A stretch of DNA of 27,802 nt from Thermodesulfobacteriota bacterium (lineage in GTDB: Bacteria > Desulfobacterota_D > UBA1144 > Nemesobacterales > UBA2774), in contig DAOKYU010000017.1 of NCBI GenBank assembly GCA_035325995.1, positions 1-27,802 of the forward strand, in the 5' to 3' direction. A program made the position numbers and the translations under genes. The notes under the pieces were generated by a model, which did no database searches, was not told the DNA's origin, and worked only from the letters and a program-made list of their open reading frames with translations. Within the stretch, counting starts at the first letter, position 1, and the number at the start of each line of letters is the position of its first letter. This document shows, one piece after another, positions 14,430 through 22,172 of this stretch.

Positions 14430-15674
14430 ATGCACAGGTCCGGTTCCGGCAAGAAAATCTCTGGCGGCGGGTGCCTGCCCACGCGCGGGCAGGAGCTCCT
14501 CCTCCGAGCCTCGCTTCTTCCGGGGGACGAATGCAGGGCGGCCTTCGCCGAGTGGAAAACGCTCGCCAACCTCGATCACGTCGATCCGGGCTCGTACAGG
14601 TTATTCCCCCTCCTCTATAAAAACCTCATCGCTAACGGTATTGCCGACGACCCTTACCTGAATATCTTCAGGTGGGTCTACGACGTCACGCTCGAAAACA
14701 ACCGCAAGCGCTTCGCCGCGCTCTCGCGCCTGCTTGCAAAGCTGGACGGGCTCGGGATGGAGGCGGTGCTACTCAAGGGCACTGCGCTGGCGGTGGAATA
14801 TTACGGCGACTACGGCCTCCGCCCGATGCTCGACGCCGACATCCTCGTCCCGACGCGCCGCGCGCGCGAGGCCGTCGAGATACTGACCGGGCTCGGCTGG
14901 AGCTCGTCGATAACGCCGCTCAAGGGGCTAGCCGACATGGACGCGCTGTCGCGCCTCGGGTGGAAGCCCGAGGTCCGGAAGCTCTCGGAATTCTCGGACG
15001 AGTATTTCACCGTCCGGCACGGGCAGGACCTCGTAAACCCGGACGAGTTCACGATAGACCTTCACTGGCACGTCCTCCACGGCTACAATTCCCCCGACGC
15101 CGACGCGCCTTTCTGGGAGGCGGCGCGGAGGGTGACGGTCGAGGGCGCGCCCGCGCTCGTGCTCGACCCTGCGGACCAGCTCCTCCAGGTGTGCGCGCAC
15201 GGGATGAGGTGGGACCCGACGCCGCCCGTAAGATGGGTGGCCGACGCGGCTGCGATATTGAGGAAGGAAGGAGAGGGGCTCGACTGGGGGCGGCTCGCCG
15301 CAGGTGCACGGAGGCACGGAGTCGTGCTGCCCGTGAGGGAGGCGCTCCGCTACCTCGGGTCCTACCCGGACGTCGGTGTTTCGGAGGACGCGCTCCGCGA
15401 GCTCGACGCGATTCCCGCGGGCAGGGCCGAGAGGTTCGAGCACGGCGTGAGGACCTCGCCGCCCGGTATAACGGACGGCCTCGTCGAGCTCGGGTTCCTC
15501 TGGCGGTCGTACGGCAAGGGGAACGTAGACCCTGGATTTATACGGCGGCTGCTCGGGTTCCCCGGTTTCCTGACGCGAGTCTTCGGCATGGGGAGCGTCA
15601 GGCACCTCGCTGTTTACTCCGGCTACGAGCTCGTGAGGCGGACGAAGGAGATGGCGCTCCCGAAGCGGAAATAG
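14430..15674 (+). CDS. nucleotidyltransferase, PF14907 (NTP_transf_5) type
   Basis: The 414-residue product contains AVLLKGTALAVEYYGDYGLR (113-131 region) followed by MLDADILV with Asp136 and Asp138. This matches the 'LKG-x-A-L ... G-x-R-x-x-x-D-x-D-x-L-V' signature of the uncharacterised nucleotidyltransferase family PF14907, in which two Asp residues bind the metal-nucleotide. IDLHWHVL near residue 210 is a second family hallmark. These enzymes are often found beside PqqD-like and HprK-like proteins in peptide-modification clusters, including some lasso-peptide loci, and would transfer a nucleotide to an unknown acceptor. Kinase and nucleotidyltransferase together suggest phosphate-based tailoring. 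No strong ribosome binding site precedes ATG 14430, so the true start may differ slightly. Confidence 0.85.
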   Translation: MHRSGSGKKISGGGCLPTRGQELLLRASLLPGDECRAAFAEWKTLANLDHVDPGSYRLFPLLYKNLIANGIADDPYLNIFRWVYDVTLENNRKRFAALSRLLAKLDGLGMEAVLLKGTALAVEYYGDYGLRPMLDADILVPTRRAREAVEILTGLGWSSSITPLKGLADMDALSRLGWKPEVRKLSEFSDEYFTVRHGQDLVNPDEFTIDLHWHVLHGYNSPDADAPFWEAARRVTVEGAPALVLDPADQLLQVCAHGMRWDPTPPVRWVADAAAILRKEGEGLDWGRLAAGARRHGVVLPVREALRYLGSYPDVGVSEDALRELDAIPAGRAERFEHGVRTSPPGITDGLVELGFLWRSYGKGNVDPGFIRRLLGFPGFLTRVFGMGSVRHLAVYSGYELVRRTKEMALPKRK

Positions 15675-15745
15675 ACGGAATGCTTCGGCTGAGGCAAACG
15701 TCACCCGGCGCGCGGCCGGTGCCTCGAATCTCCTCCACCGCTGCG

Positions 15746-16144
15746 TTACGCGCCGACCTCGATTACGTGCTCGGGCTTTATCTTGATGATCACTCTCTTT
15801 TCGCCGGGCCCCCTCCAGGGGTATTTGTCCTGCCCGATGTATTTCATCGCCAGCCTGTCGATGTGCTCCTCGGCGCCTTCACGGGTGATGTCCGTGACGA
15901 CTCCGCGCACCATCGCCTGTTTGTAAGGATTTTCGGGGTCGAATATCGAGACGGCGACCCTGCCGTCCCTCCGGACGTTCTCGGGTTTCCGCCTCCCCTC
16001 GGCCGTGTTTATCAGAACGTGCTCGCCGTCGGAGTCCACCCAGACGAGGCTCACCTGGGGCGAGCCGTCGGGCATCAGGGTCGCAAGCGCCGCGAACCCT
16101 TTCCCTTTCGTGCAGAGGTCGTACAGGAATTCGTTTATCTTCAT
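15746..16144 (-). CDS. PPOX-class flavin/F420-dependent oxidoreductase-like protein
   Basis: The 132-residue protein has the split beta-barrel pattern of the pyridoxamine-phosphate-oxidase-like superfamily: GFAALATLMPDGSPQVSLVWVDSDG near the N-terminus, VLINTAEGRRKPENVRRDGRVAVSIFD in the middle and the closing RVIIKIKPEHVIEVGA. The length and the 'K-x-x-N-x-x-x-x-x-R-V-A' segment are typical of proteins annotated as PPOX class probable F420-dependent enzymes, although many bind FMN or heme instead. The cofactor cannot be settled by eye. AGAGG lies 9 bp before ATG 16144. It is convergent to the nucleotidyltransferase and follows the SDR gene on the same strand. Confidence 0.82.
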   Translation of the reverse strand: MKINEFLYDLCTKGKGFAALATLMPDGSPQVSLVWVDSDGEHVLINTAEGRRKPENVRRDGRVAVSIFDPENPYKQAMVRGVVTDITREGAEEHIDRLAMKYIGQDKYPWRGPGEKRVIIKIKPEHVIEVGA

Positions 16145-16211
16145 CGTGGCTTACCTCTCCGTTCGGTTTTGTTTACAAGTATAAACGACGCCGGATGCGG
16201 CGGCTCCTTTT

Positions 16212-16982
16212 TTACCGCGCGCACCAGCCGCCGTCTACGGGCAGGGCGGCGCCGGTGACGAAGCCGACCCTCTCGTCGCAGAGGAAAAGCACCGCCCTCG
16301 CGACCTCTTCGGGAAGCGCCAGCCTCCCCATGGGGTGGAGCGATTCCATGAACCTCATCCCTTCACCGGGGTCGGGCACGCGCTTCATGAAGCCTTCGGT
16401 TACGAGCGGCGTCATGGTGGTCCCCGGGCATACGGCGTTCACGTTTATGCCCCGGGACGAGTATTCGAGCGCCATGCTCCGAGTGAGCTGTATCACAGCG
16501 CCCTTGGACGCCGCGTATGCCGGGAGCCCGGCGAATCCCTTGAGCCCCACTATCGATGCGTTGTTCACTATCCATCCCCGCCCGCGTGAGAGCATGTGCG
16601 GGATCGCGAATTTGCTCATGAGCCACGTGCCGCGCACATTGGTGTCGAACGTCGTCTCCCACGCCGACGCCGTCGTCTCGTGCACGGGGCCGGGTATGAG
16701 AACGCCCGCATTGTTGAACAGTATGTCGAGCCCTCCCGTCTCGCGTACTGCGAGCTCGACCGCCTTCCGGCATTTCTCTTCACTCGATACGTCGGAGACG
16801 GTGAAAAGGATTCCGAGCCCCTCGGCCCCGGCCTCGCGCGCTGTCTCGGCGAGCTTCTCCTCCCTCCTTCCCGTGATAAGGACGGCTGCGCCCTCGCGCG
16901 CGAATTCGAGCGCCGTAGCCTTACCGATGCCCGTCCCGCCGCCCGTGATGAGTACGCTCTTACCTTCGAAATTTCTTCGCAT
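16212..16982 (-). CDS. short-chain dehydrogenase/reductase (SDR)
   Basis: The 256-residue protein shows all classical SDR landmarks: LITGGGTGIGKATA (TGxxxGIG, residues 13-20) for NAD(P) binding, NNAG, the Ser-containing NNASIVG segment, the catalytic YxxxK in AYAASKGAV, and a C-terminal VTGAALPVDGG. The Arg after the second strand (ITGRREEKL) suggests NADP(H) preference. The substrate is not predictable. No distinct Shine-Dalgarno sequence is seen before ATG 16982. It precedes the PPOX-like gene with a 67-bp gap, and both may be cotranscribed. Confidence 0.9.
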   Translation of the reverse strand: MRRNFEGKSVLITGGGTGIGKATALEFAREGAAVLITGRREEKLAETAREAGAEGLGILFTVSDVSSEEKCRKAVELAVRETGGLDILFNNAGVLIPGPVHETTASAWETTFDTNVRGTWLMSKFAIPHMLSRGRGWIVNNASIVGLKGFAGLPAYAASKGAVIQLTRSMALEYSSRGINVNAVCPGTTMTPLVTEGFMKRVPDPGEGMRFMESLHPMGRLALPEEVARAVLFLCDERVGFVTGAALPVDGGWCAR

Positions 16983-17060
16983 GGTTTCGGAATTTAATTC
17001 TATACGTCTGCCGGGCCGGGGTAAATGCGCCTGCAGGGATTTACGTTACGTGGCTGTGTG

Positions 17061-18053
17061 TTACTTGACCTTCTTTAATATCCGCAGCACTTCGACTTCA
17101 TCGGGAGAGAGATACTTCCGCCTGCCGCGCGGTGTCGAGTAAGCGCCGATTTTCCCGCTCCGCCACGCGTCGAGAATGGCGGGGTGAACGTAATATTTCC
17201 GGCACGTGGCGGGTGTGTTGCCGAGGACCTTCGCGGCCTCTTTCACGGCGCGGACTATCGCCTTCTCGCCCCCGGCTTCTGACTCGCCTGCCTTCTTCAG
17301 AGAGTTGAGGGCCGCGACCGTCGCGCCCCAGGTTCTGAAATCCTTCGAGGTGAAGCCGTGCCCGGTGATCTCGCGGAGCTTCTCGTTCACGCTGTCCGAA
17401 TCGACGGCGCTTACGTTCCCGTTCCCGTCCACGAACCTGAATATCCTGTACCCGGGAATCTCCATGCATCTTTTTATCGTGTTGGCGACGGCGCGGTCGG
17501 TTAGGCTGAGGCTCCGTTCCTTGCCGCCCTTGGCGCGGTACGAAAACTCGGCCGTCCCTCCCGTGACCGTGACGTGGCAGTTCTCGAGCGTCGTGAGCCC
17601 GTAGGAATCGTTCAGCTTCGCGTACCGCTCGCTGCCGATTCGCATGAACGTCTTGTCCATTATGTCTATCACGGCCGCGAGCACCTTGTCCCTGTCGAGC
17701 TTCCGCCGGGCGAGGTCCTTCCGGACGCGCTTCCTTATGGCCGTCAGGGATTCGCCGAAGCTCGCGAGGCTGCCGAACTTGGATTCGGAGCTGAGGACGC
17801 TCCACATCTCGTGGTAGACGTATTGCTTCCGGCCTTTACTGTCGCGGCCCGTCGCCTGTATGTGTCCCTCGGGGCCGGGACAAATCCACACGTCCGTCCA
17901 CGCGGGCGGTATGGCGAGTGCCTTTATCCGCTCCTTTTCGGCGGCGTCCGTTACGAGCTTCCCCTCGAAATAATAGGCGAAGCCCTTCCCGCGTCCCTTG
18001 CGGACTATGCCTTCAGTCTCGTCGCTCACATACCTGAGCCGGGCGCCGCTCAT
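17061..18053 (-). CDS. DNA topoisomerase IB
   Basis: The 330-residue product has the conserved elements of bacterial/poxvirus-type type IB topoisomerases. The N-terminal part has LAIPPAWTDVWICPGPEGHIQATGRD. The catalytic part has FMRIGSERYAK (Arg138), the FTSKDFRTW motif with Lys237 and Arg240, and CRKYYVHPAI with the likely nucleophile Tyr288 followed by His290. These enzymes relax supercoils through a 3'-phosphotyrosyl intermediate without ATP. The length is normal for the family. ATG 18053 begins MSGARLRYVSDE, matching the usual LRYVSD start. It follows a 331-bp gap downstream of the 5'-nucleotidase-like gene. Confidence 0.93.
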   Translation of the reverse strand: MSGARLRYVSDETEGIVRKGRGKGFAYYFEGKLVTDAAEKERIKALAIPPAWTDVWICPGPEGHIQATGRDSKGRKQYVYHEMWSVLSSESKFGSLASFGESLTAIRKRVRKDLARRKLDRDKVLAAVIDIMDKTFMRIGSERYAKLNDSYGLTTLENCHVTVTGGTAEFSYRAKGGKERSLSLTDRAVANTIKRCMEIPGYRIFRFVDGNGNVSAVDSDSVNEKLREITGHGFTSKDFRTWGATVAALNSLKKAGESEAGGEKAIVRAVKEAAKVLGNTPATCRKYYVHPAILDAWRSGKIGAYSTPRGRRKYLSPDEVEVLRILKKVK

Positions 18054-18239
18054 CGTAACCCGTCATGGAGCAATATGCATGCCACGCGGGGATAGCGCTG
18101 GAATATGTAGTGAAGAAGGGAGGTTGCGGATTGGCCTCCGGTGCGCCGGCGCTCTCGGGCGTGCCCGCCGCTGTACGATATCGTGCGGCTCGGGTGCTCC
18201 AAATGACGTGCCCGGCTTCCGGTTTTCTGTCTTGATTTT

Positions 18240-18274
18240 CCCCGTCCTCCCGGAAGTCTGCCGGAAGGACGGGG
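18240..18274. other. 331-bp gap with strong hairpin upstream of topoisomerase gene
   Basis: The 18054-18384 gap contains no gene. CCCCGTCCT (18240-18248) pairs with AGGACGGGG (18266-18274), with CCGG/CCGG nested inside and a 7-nt loop. On the minus strand it is followed by AAAATC, not T residues, so it is not a classical terminator for the upstream phosphatase gene. Confidence 0.45.
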
Positions 18275-18384
18275 GTATGAATTGAATTTATGGTACGGTG
18301 GTGATCCGCTTTCGAAACGGCAGAAATAAGGAATCGAAACATGATCGTCGCACGGCCGGTGCCGATATCGATTCCTTCGCTACG

Positions 18385-20214
18385 TCAGTCTCCAGCGGAT
18401 GTGATCCGCCCCTCGCCGCCCTCGGGGTAATCGGCGGCGGATATGACGCCGCCGAGCCCGCCCTCGACGACAGGGTCGATTATGTAGTTAAAGAGCGCCC
18501 GCTGGTAAACGACTCCGAGCGTCGTGAACGGTGCGCCGCGATAGGGGTACATGTCGCCGCCCCTCGCCGAGAAGTCTATGGTCGCTATGTCGATGGCCTC
18601 TCCGGGAACCACTGCGCCGTCTTCGACTATAACCTCGCCGGTGTCGAGGACGATGCTCCTCACCCTCGTGCCGGGGGTTACGACGTTGAGGTCCTCGTCC
18701 AGAACCTGCGGCGTTCCGTCCGGGTCGTAAACCATGCTGAAACCCGATATCTGCGCGAAGCGCCCGTCGGCGTTTTCGACCGCGGAAACGGCGTTCTCCA
18801 TTATTTCCTTGAACTGCTCCCTCGGTATCGCGGGGACGATGGATACGAAGTTCGTGAAGGGGAATATGTCGAACGTCGTGAGCTCCGTTATGTCGCCAGC
18901 CGGTATGAGCGTATCGTTCCTTATGCCGCCCCCGTTCTGGAGCGCGACGTCCGGCACTGGCACGCCGAAGTCCCCGGCGAGAACGGTCGCCTGGTAAAGG
19001 AGCGCGTCGGCCGTGAGGTTCCCGAGGTTGGTCTCCTCGGTCCTGACGCCGGGGCTCCGCCTTCCTTCGAGCGCGACCTCGCTCTCGGCGATGACGTTGG
19101 CCGCGAGCCCCGAGACGTAATCCGAGACCGGATCGACGACGTTCTGTTGAATGAATCCGTCCGGCGGCACGGCGTCGGGGTTGTCCCCGCCTGCGACCCT
19201 TACGAGGCCGCTCACGTCGTCTACAGCGATGACGTTGCCATCCGGGTCGAACTCGACTATGAGCCTGCCGACGTATTTGTAGTTGCCGGTCGTCGTGACG
19301 ACTGGAATGTCCCTGCCGTCGGCCCCCGCCGCGATGAGCGGGTAGGGCCCGAAGGCGTTCGCGAGCTCGTCGCCCGGCACGAGGAGGTCCCCCTCGTTGG
19401 CCAGGAGCTCGTCGCCGCCGCCGGCTATCATCACGTCGATGTCGTTAAGCTGCCCGGCGAGCGCGAGGTCTTCGTTAACGTCCTGGAGGTGGCTGATGAA
19501 TATTATCTTGTTGATGCCCTCGCCCGTGAGCTCGTCGACCTCCGCCTGCACGATGTCGGCGATGTCGCCCAGGACTATGACGTCCCTCGGGCTCGATATG
19601 AACGGCAGTTGGGGGGTAGTCGCGCCTATGACGCCTATACTTTCCCCTTCCGTCACTATGATGGTCCTCGTGACGATTATGCCGTCGTCTACGAGCGCCT
19701 GGAGCCCCGGCTCTTCGGTGAAGACGAGGTTGGCCGAGACGAAGGGCGGCGGGCTGTCGAAGCTGATTATGAACTCCTCCAGCACGTCGGGGCCGAAGTC
19801 GAACTCGTGGTTCCCGAGCGCCATGGCGTCGTATCCCATCCTGTTGAGCCCTATGGAATCGTAATAGGGGGCGCCTTTCTGGAGGCTCGCGTTGAACTCG
19901 GGGCCGGCGAGGAAGTTGTCGCCGGAATTGAGCGTGATGTTGATGCCCGGCCCGGCGTCCGCTTCGGCGCGGAGGTCGCCGAGGAGTGTCGCGAACCTGG
20001 CGATGCCGCCGAAGTCCTCTATGCCCGCGCCGGCGTTTATGAGCTGCGATTCGCCGTCGTTATTGTGGAAGATCGTAACCACCAGGTTTGACGGCGGCGG
20101 TGGCGGCGGATTATTGCCGTTATTGTCGTCGCATGCCGGAGCCGCGAAGGCGGCCATCAGCAGAACGATTAACGCGGTGTAGCGCAGTTTCATCGTCTTC
20201 GTAGCGTTTTTCAT
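18385..20214 (-). CDS. UshA-type metallophosphatase / 5'-nucleotidase lipoprotein
   Basis: The 609-residue protein begins with a hydrophobic signal ending APAC (Cys28), a probable lipoprotein site, then a Pro-rich linker. The metallophosphatase domain shows VVTIFHNNDGES (about 45-56), NSGDNFLAGPEF and LGNHEFDFG. The C-terminal half has NLTADALLYQ, LQNGGGIRNDTLIPAG and FDIFPFTN, the signature of the 5'-nucleotidase C-terminal domain. It would hydrolyse nucleotides or phosphoesters outside the cytoplasmic membrane. Two metal-site motifs differ from UshA: DGE replaces DxH, and AGGGDE replaces the usual GGH. GGGGG lies ~9 bp before ATG 20214. A Pho-box-like array upstream suggests induction by phosphate starvation. 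Confidence 0.9.
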   Translation of the reverse strand: MKNATKTMKLRYTALIVLLMAAFAAPACDDNNGNNPPPPPPSNLVVTIFHNNDGESQLINAGAGIEDFGGIARFATLLGDLRAEADAGPGINITLNSGDNFLAGPEFNASLQKGAPYYDSIGLNRMGYDAMALGNHEFDFGPDVLEEFIISFDSPPPFVSANLVFTEEPGLQALVDDGIIVTRTIIVTEGESIGVIGATTPQLPFISSPRDVIVLGDIADIVQAEVDELTGEGINKIIFISHLQDVNEDLALAGQLNDIDVMIAGGGDELLANEGDLLVPGDELANAFGPYPLIAAGADGRDIPVVTTTGNYKYVGRLIVEFDPDGNVIAVDDVSGLVRVAGGDNPDAVPPDGFIQQNVVDPVSDYVSGLAANVIAESEVALEGRRSPGVRTEETNLGNLTADALLYQATVLAGDFGVPVPDVALQNGGGIRNDTLIPAGDITELTTFDIFPFTNFVSIVPAIPREQFKEIMENAVSAVENADGRFAQISGFSMVYDPDGTPQVLDEDLNVVTPGTRVRSIVLDTGEVIVEDGAVVPGEAIDIATIDFSARGGDMYPYRGAPFTTLGVVYQRALFNYIIDPVVEGGLGGVISAADYPEGGEGRITSAGD

Positions 20215-20266
20215 TACTTCAACCCCCTTTTGGATTTTAAAGAATTTTTTGAGAATTTACCCTGTG

Positions 20267-20311
20267 CAGTTTAAGCCGCGGTTAAGGATGTTTTAACTTC
20301 CCGTTAAGCAT
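20267..20311 (-). promoter_or_regulatory. Pho-box-like array of four direct repeats
   Basis: TTAA occurs at 20271, 20282, 20293 and 20304, exactly 11 bp apart. Read on the minus strand the octamers are CTTAACGG, GTTAAAAC, CTTAACCG and CTTAAACT, each separated by 3 bp. Tandem 8+3 repeats of CTTAACCT type are the known PhoB-family site of cyanobacteria, and 11-bp periodicity is general for PhoB boxes. A further TTAA pair at 20367 and 20378 keeps the same spacing. The array lies ~55 bp before the 5'-nucleotidase-like gene. Confidence 0.65.
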
Positions 20312-20478
20312 CGCCGGAAAAAGGGCGGAGCCGTAAGATTCGCTGCTGCAGGCGAGGCGCATCCGTTTAATGATTTTTTAACGTCGAATTCACGGCACTT
20401 TTATCTGCGCGTTTTATTCCGGCTGCGAGCTTCAATCTGAAAAGACCGCACAGGTAGGCGCAACCCCGGATAGGTCAA

Positions 20479-20518
20479 AGAGGGTCCGGTTCGGACAGGG
20501 CCGGCCCTCTCCGTTTTT
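20479..20518 (+). terminator. Rho-independent terminator-like hairpin, plus orientation
   Basis: AGAGGG (20479-20484) pairs with CCCTCT (20505-20510) and CCGG (20486-20489) with CCGG (20501-20504). Five T residues follow at 20514-20518 on the plus strand. No plus-strand gene ends here. On the minus strand the lipocalin-like gene ends 18 bp before it, but only three T residues follow there. Confidence 0.55.
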
Positions 20519-20535
20519 ATTCGCGGCGGATTTGC

Positions 20536-20982
20536 TTACTTTTCGTCCGTTCTCTTTTCCCAGTCGCCGGTGAGCGCGTTTTTCCTGGGCCCGCAATCTT
20601 CACGGAGCGGGAGGAACGAGAGCTGATCCCGCTTCAGGCGGAATCTGTAAGTGCCGGGATCGACACAGGAGTTGTCGAGGAACGTGATGTCGCGTCCCGA
20701 AAGGCTCCACTTGCCGTGGGAGTCCGAGTGGCCGGGGGCGTCTCCCTCGAACGTGAAGGAGAACGTGCCGTCGGGCCGTATTTCGAGCGACCCCCTGAAA
20801 GAGTGCCCGTTTTCCGCCGCCGACCTTTCCCAGGACCCTACGAGAAGAAGCTCGTAATCGGGGGAATCCTGGCACGATGCGCCGACGCCCGCAATAAGAA
20901 AAAGGAGAAGGAGGGCCAGCGCCCGCCCGAGATGGACGGAAGAGCGGTACTGCCCGGGATTTCCCTTCGGCGGATTCGGCAT
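20536..20982 (-). CDS. lipocalin-like lipoprotein
   Basis: The start is placed at ATG 20982, giving 148 residues with a signal peptide (ALALLLLFLIAGVGASC, lipid-modified Cys37). The frame is open further upstream, but that part carries no homology-like features and would bury the signal. The mature part begins with LVGSWERSAA and continues GSLEIRPDGTFSF, GKWSLSGRDITFLDNSC, GTYRFRLKRDQLSF and LTGDWEK. This order of strands and the conserved Gly-Trp near each end fits lipocalin-like small ligand-binding barrels. Two cysteines may form a disulfide. The ligand is unknown. Ribosome binding is weak (AAAGG 14 bp upstream). Confidence 0.72.
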   Translation of the reverse strand: MPNPPKGNPGQYRSSVHLGRALALLLLFLIAGVGASCQDSPDYELLLVGSWERSAAENGHSFRGSLEIRPDGTFSFTFEGDAPGHSDSHGKWSLSGRDITFLDNSCVDPGTYRFRLKRDQLSFLPLREDCGPRKNALTGDWEKRTDEK

Positions 20983-21130
20983 TAACAAATAATATACCTT
21001 TCGGGAGGATGGATGAAACGAATTTTTTCGGGGACGGTGTCCGGCATGCCGCCCCGCGGCTGATGTTTTTATCAAGCTGACCGCTTCTTTGCACATGGCA
21101 TTGCTAGCGAAGTGAAGCAATATCCCTTCT

Positions 21131-21184
21131 TTCTGTCATTCCCAACGATTCCTCGCTCGCTCGAAATCGTTGGGAATGACAGAA
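21131..21184. repeat. 20-bp perfect inverted repeat (dispersed element)
   Basis: TTCTGTCATTCCCAACGATT (21131-21150) is perfectly complementary to 21165-21184 across a 14-bp loop. The right half, CCTCGCTCG plus GTTGGGAATGACAGAA, recurs at about 4608-4642. A CATTGCT/AGCAATA stem lies just to the left (21098-21122). It is a likely small non-autonomous element. CCCTCTCC/GGAGAGGG (about 21221-21248) to its right is a further palindrome. Confidence 0.7.
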
Positions 21185-21283
21185 GTGTGGTAATCCCACG
21201 CGCGCTCGGAATCGGCAGTTCCCTCTCCCTTCGGCGAAAGGAGAGGGTCCGCTTCATTATTAAATCGGGTTGAAAGTCTTTAC

Positions 21284-21850
21284 TTACGGCATCTGGTCCT
21301 GGATGTCTATCTCGATGCGCCTGTTCTGGGCGCGTCCCTGCGGGGTGTCGTTAGGCGCTATGGGGTGATACTGCCCGAACGAGACGGCGGCCAGCGTGGT
21401 CGGGTCTATGCCGTTGTCGGCGAGGTAGCGGACTACCGATATTGCGCGCCCGGCGGCGAGGTCCCAGTTGGTCGGGAAGCGCGAGGCCAGCGGCTCCAGT
21501 ATCCTGAGGTCGTCGGTGAATCCCTGTATGACAATGTACTTGCCCTGCGCCTGCTGGAGCGCGGGGATGATCTGGTCGAGCGTCTTCCTGCCCTCGGCGT
21601 GGAGCTCGTAGCCGCCTTCGTCGAACAGTATTTCGTTCACGAGAGTGACCTGGAGCTGGTCCTGTAGCTGCTGAATCTGCACCTGGTCGGCTGCGACCTG
21701 CGCCGCAAGGGCTGTGTTGAGCTGCTGGTAAACCGAGTTCAAATACGCGAGCTGCTGGGTCTCGGCCACCTGCTGGTCGTAAGCCGATTGCGAAACGCAT
21801 CCGGCCGCCAGAAACAGGCCCGCGATCAAAAACATTCTTGCTGCTTTCAT
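21284..21850 (-). CDS. OmpA-family peptidoglycan-associated lipoprotein
   Basis: ATG 21850 is chosen because AGGAGG lies 6 bp upstream and a lipoprotein signal follows (FLIAGLFLAAGC, Cys18). The 188-residue protein has a Gln-rich coiled-coil segment (about 24-70). An OmpA-like domain follows: ILFDEGGYELHAEGRKTLDQ, IVIQGFTDD, NWDLAAGRAISVVRYLADNG and NRRIEIDI. These residues match the OmpA_C fold, which binds the diaminopimelate of peptidoglycan. It thus tethers the outer membrane to the cell wall. It stands divergently from the SnoaL/TetR operon with a 322-bp gap that holds a large hairpin. Confidence 0.9.
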   Translation of the reverse strand: MKAARMFLIAGLFLAAGCVSQSAYDQQVAETQQLAYLNSVYQQLNTALAAQVAADQVQIQQLQDQLQVTLVNEILFDEGGYELHAEGRKTLDQIIPALQQAQGKYIVIQGFTDDLRILEPLASRFPTNWDLAAGRAISVVRYLADNGIDPTTLAAVSFGQYHPIAPNDTPQGRAQNRRIEIDIQDQMP

Positions 21851-21992
21851 GGTAATCCTCCTGTAACGTTGCTTGCGATCCCGCTGAAAATTGAAATCAC
21901 GAATCAATTCTAATGTCGTTAATTATTTGTTTCAACGAGAATTTTCACGGGCCGAAAGTTTGGCCTGATATCAAGGGGTTAGGTGGGATATC

Positions 21993-22063
21993 GCGAGGAG
22001 CGCGGCGGCTTCGTCCCGCATCCCCCGGCAATTCGCCGAAGGCGCGCCCGCCGCGCTTCTCGC
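21993..22063. other. 16-bp stem hairpin between divergent genes
   Basis: GCGAGGAGCGCGGCGG (21993-22008) pairs with 22048-22063 along 16 positions with one G-U wobble and a 39-nt loop. It lies between the OmpA-like gene and the divergent SnoaL/TetR operon. No T-tract follows on either side. Confidence 0.6.
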
Positions 22064-22111
22064 GGCGTGAGCATACTTCGCCCCGCCTTTTCGCTGTATG
22101 ATTCTCATTTC

Positions 22112-22140
22112 TTGACATAAGATATAAGTCTCATTAGAAT
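22112..22140 (+). promoter_or_regulatory. near-consensus sigma-70 promoter
   Basis: TTGACA (22112-22117), a 17-bp spacer and TAGAAT (22135-22140) are almost perfect. The next start is 33 bp downstream. Short TCTCATT direct repeats at about 22104 and 22129 flank the -35 and could bind the TetR regulator encoded in the operon. Confidence 0.8.
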
Positions 22141-22172
22141 ACTCGCATGCTGTTTCGTAAGGAGGGGAAACC

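Noticed and set aside
7325..15674. Lasso-peptide cluster
   Set aside because: No asparagine-synthetase-like cyclase or transglutaminase-like protease is present, and the leaders lack the usual YxxP motif; only the PqqD, kinase and nucleotidyltransferase parts are shared.
14672..16258. 528-codon plus-strand frame spanning the nucleotidyltransferase end and the PPOX gene
   Set aside because: It overlaps two well-supported genes in other frames and is Arg/Ala-rich without motifs.
18298..20091. 597-codon open frame on the plus strand opposite the 5'-nucleotidase-like gene
   Set aside because: It is a shadow of the real gene. Its translation is dominated by Arg, Val, Asp and Glu from antisense GC-rich codons, with no motif, and the opposite strand has clear catalytic motifs and a signal peptide.
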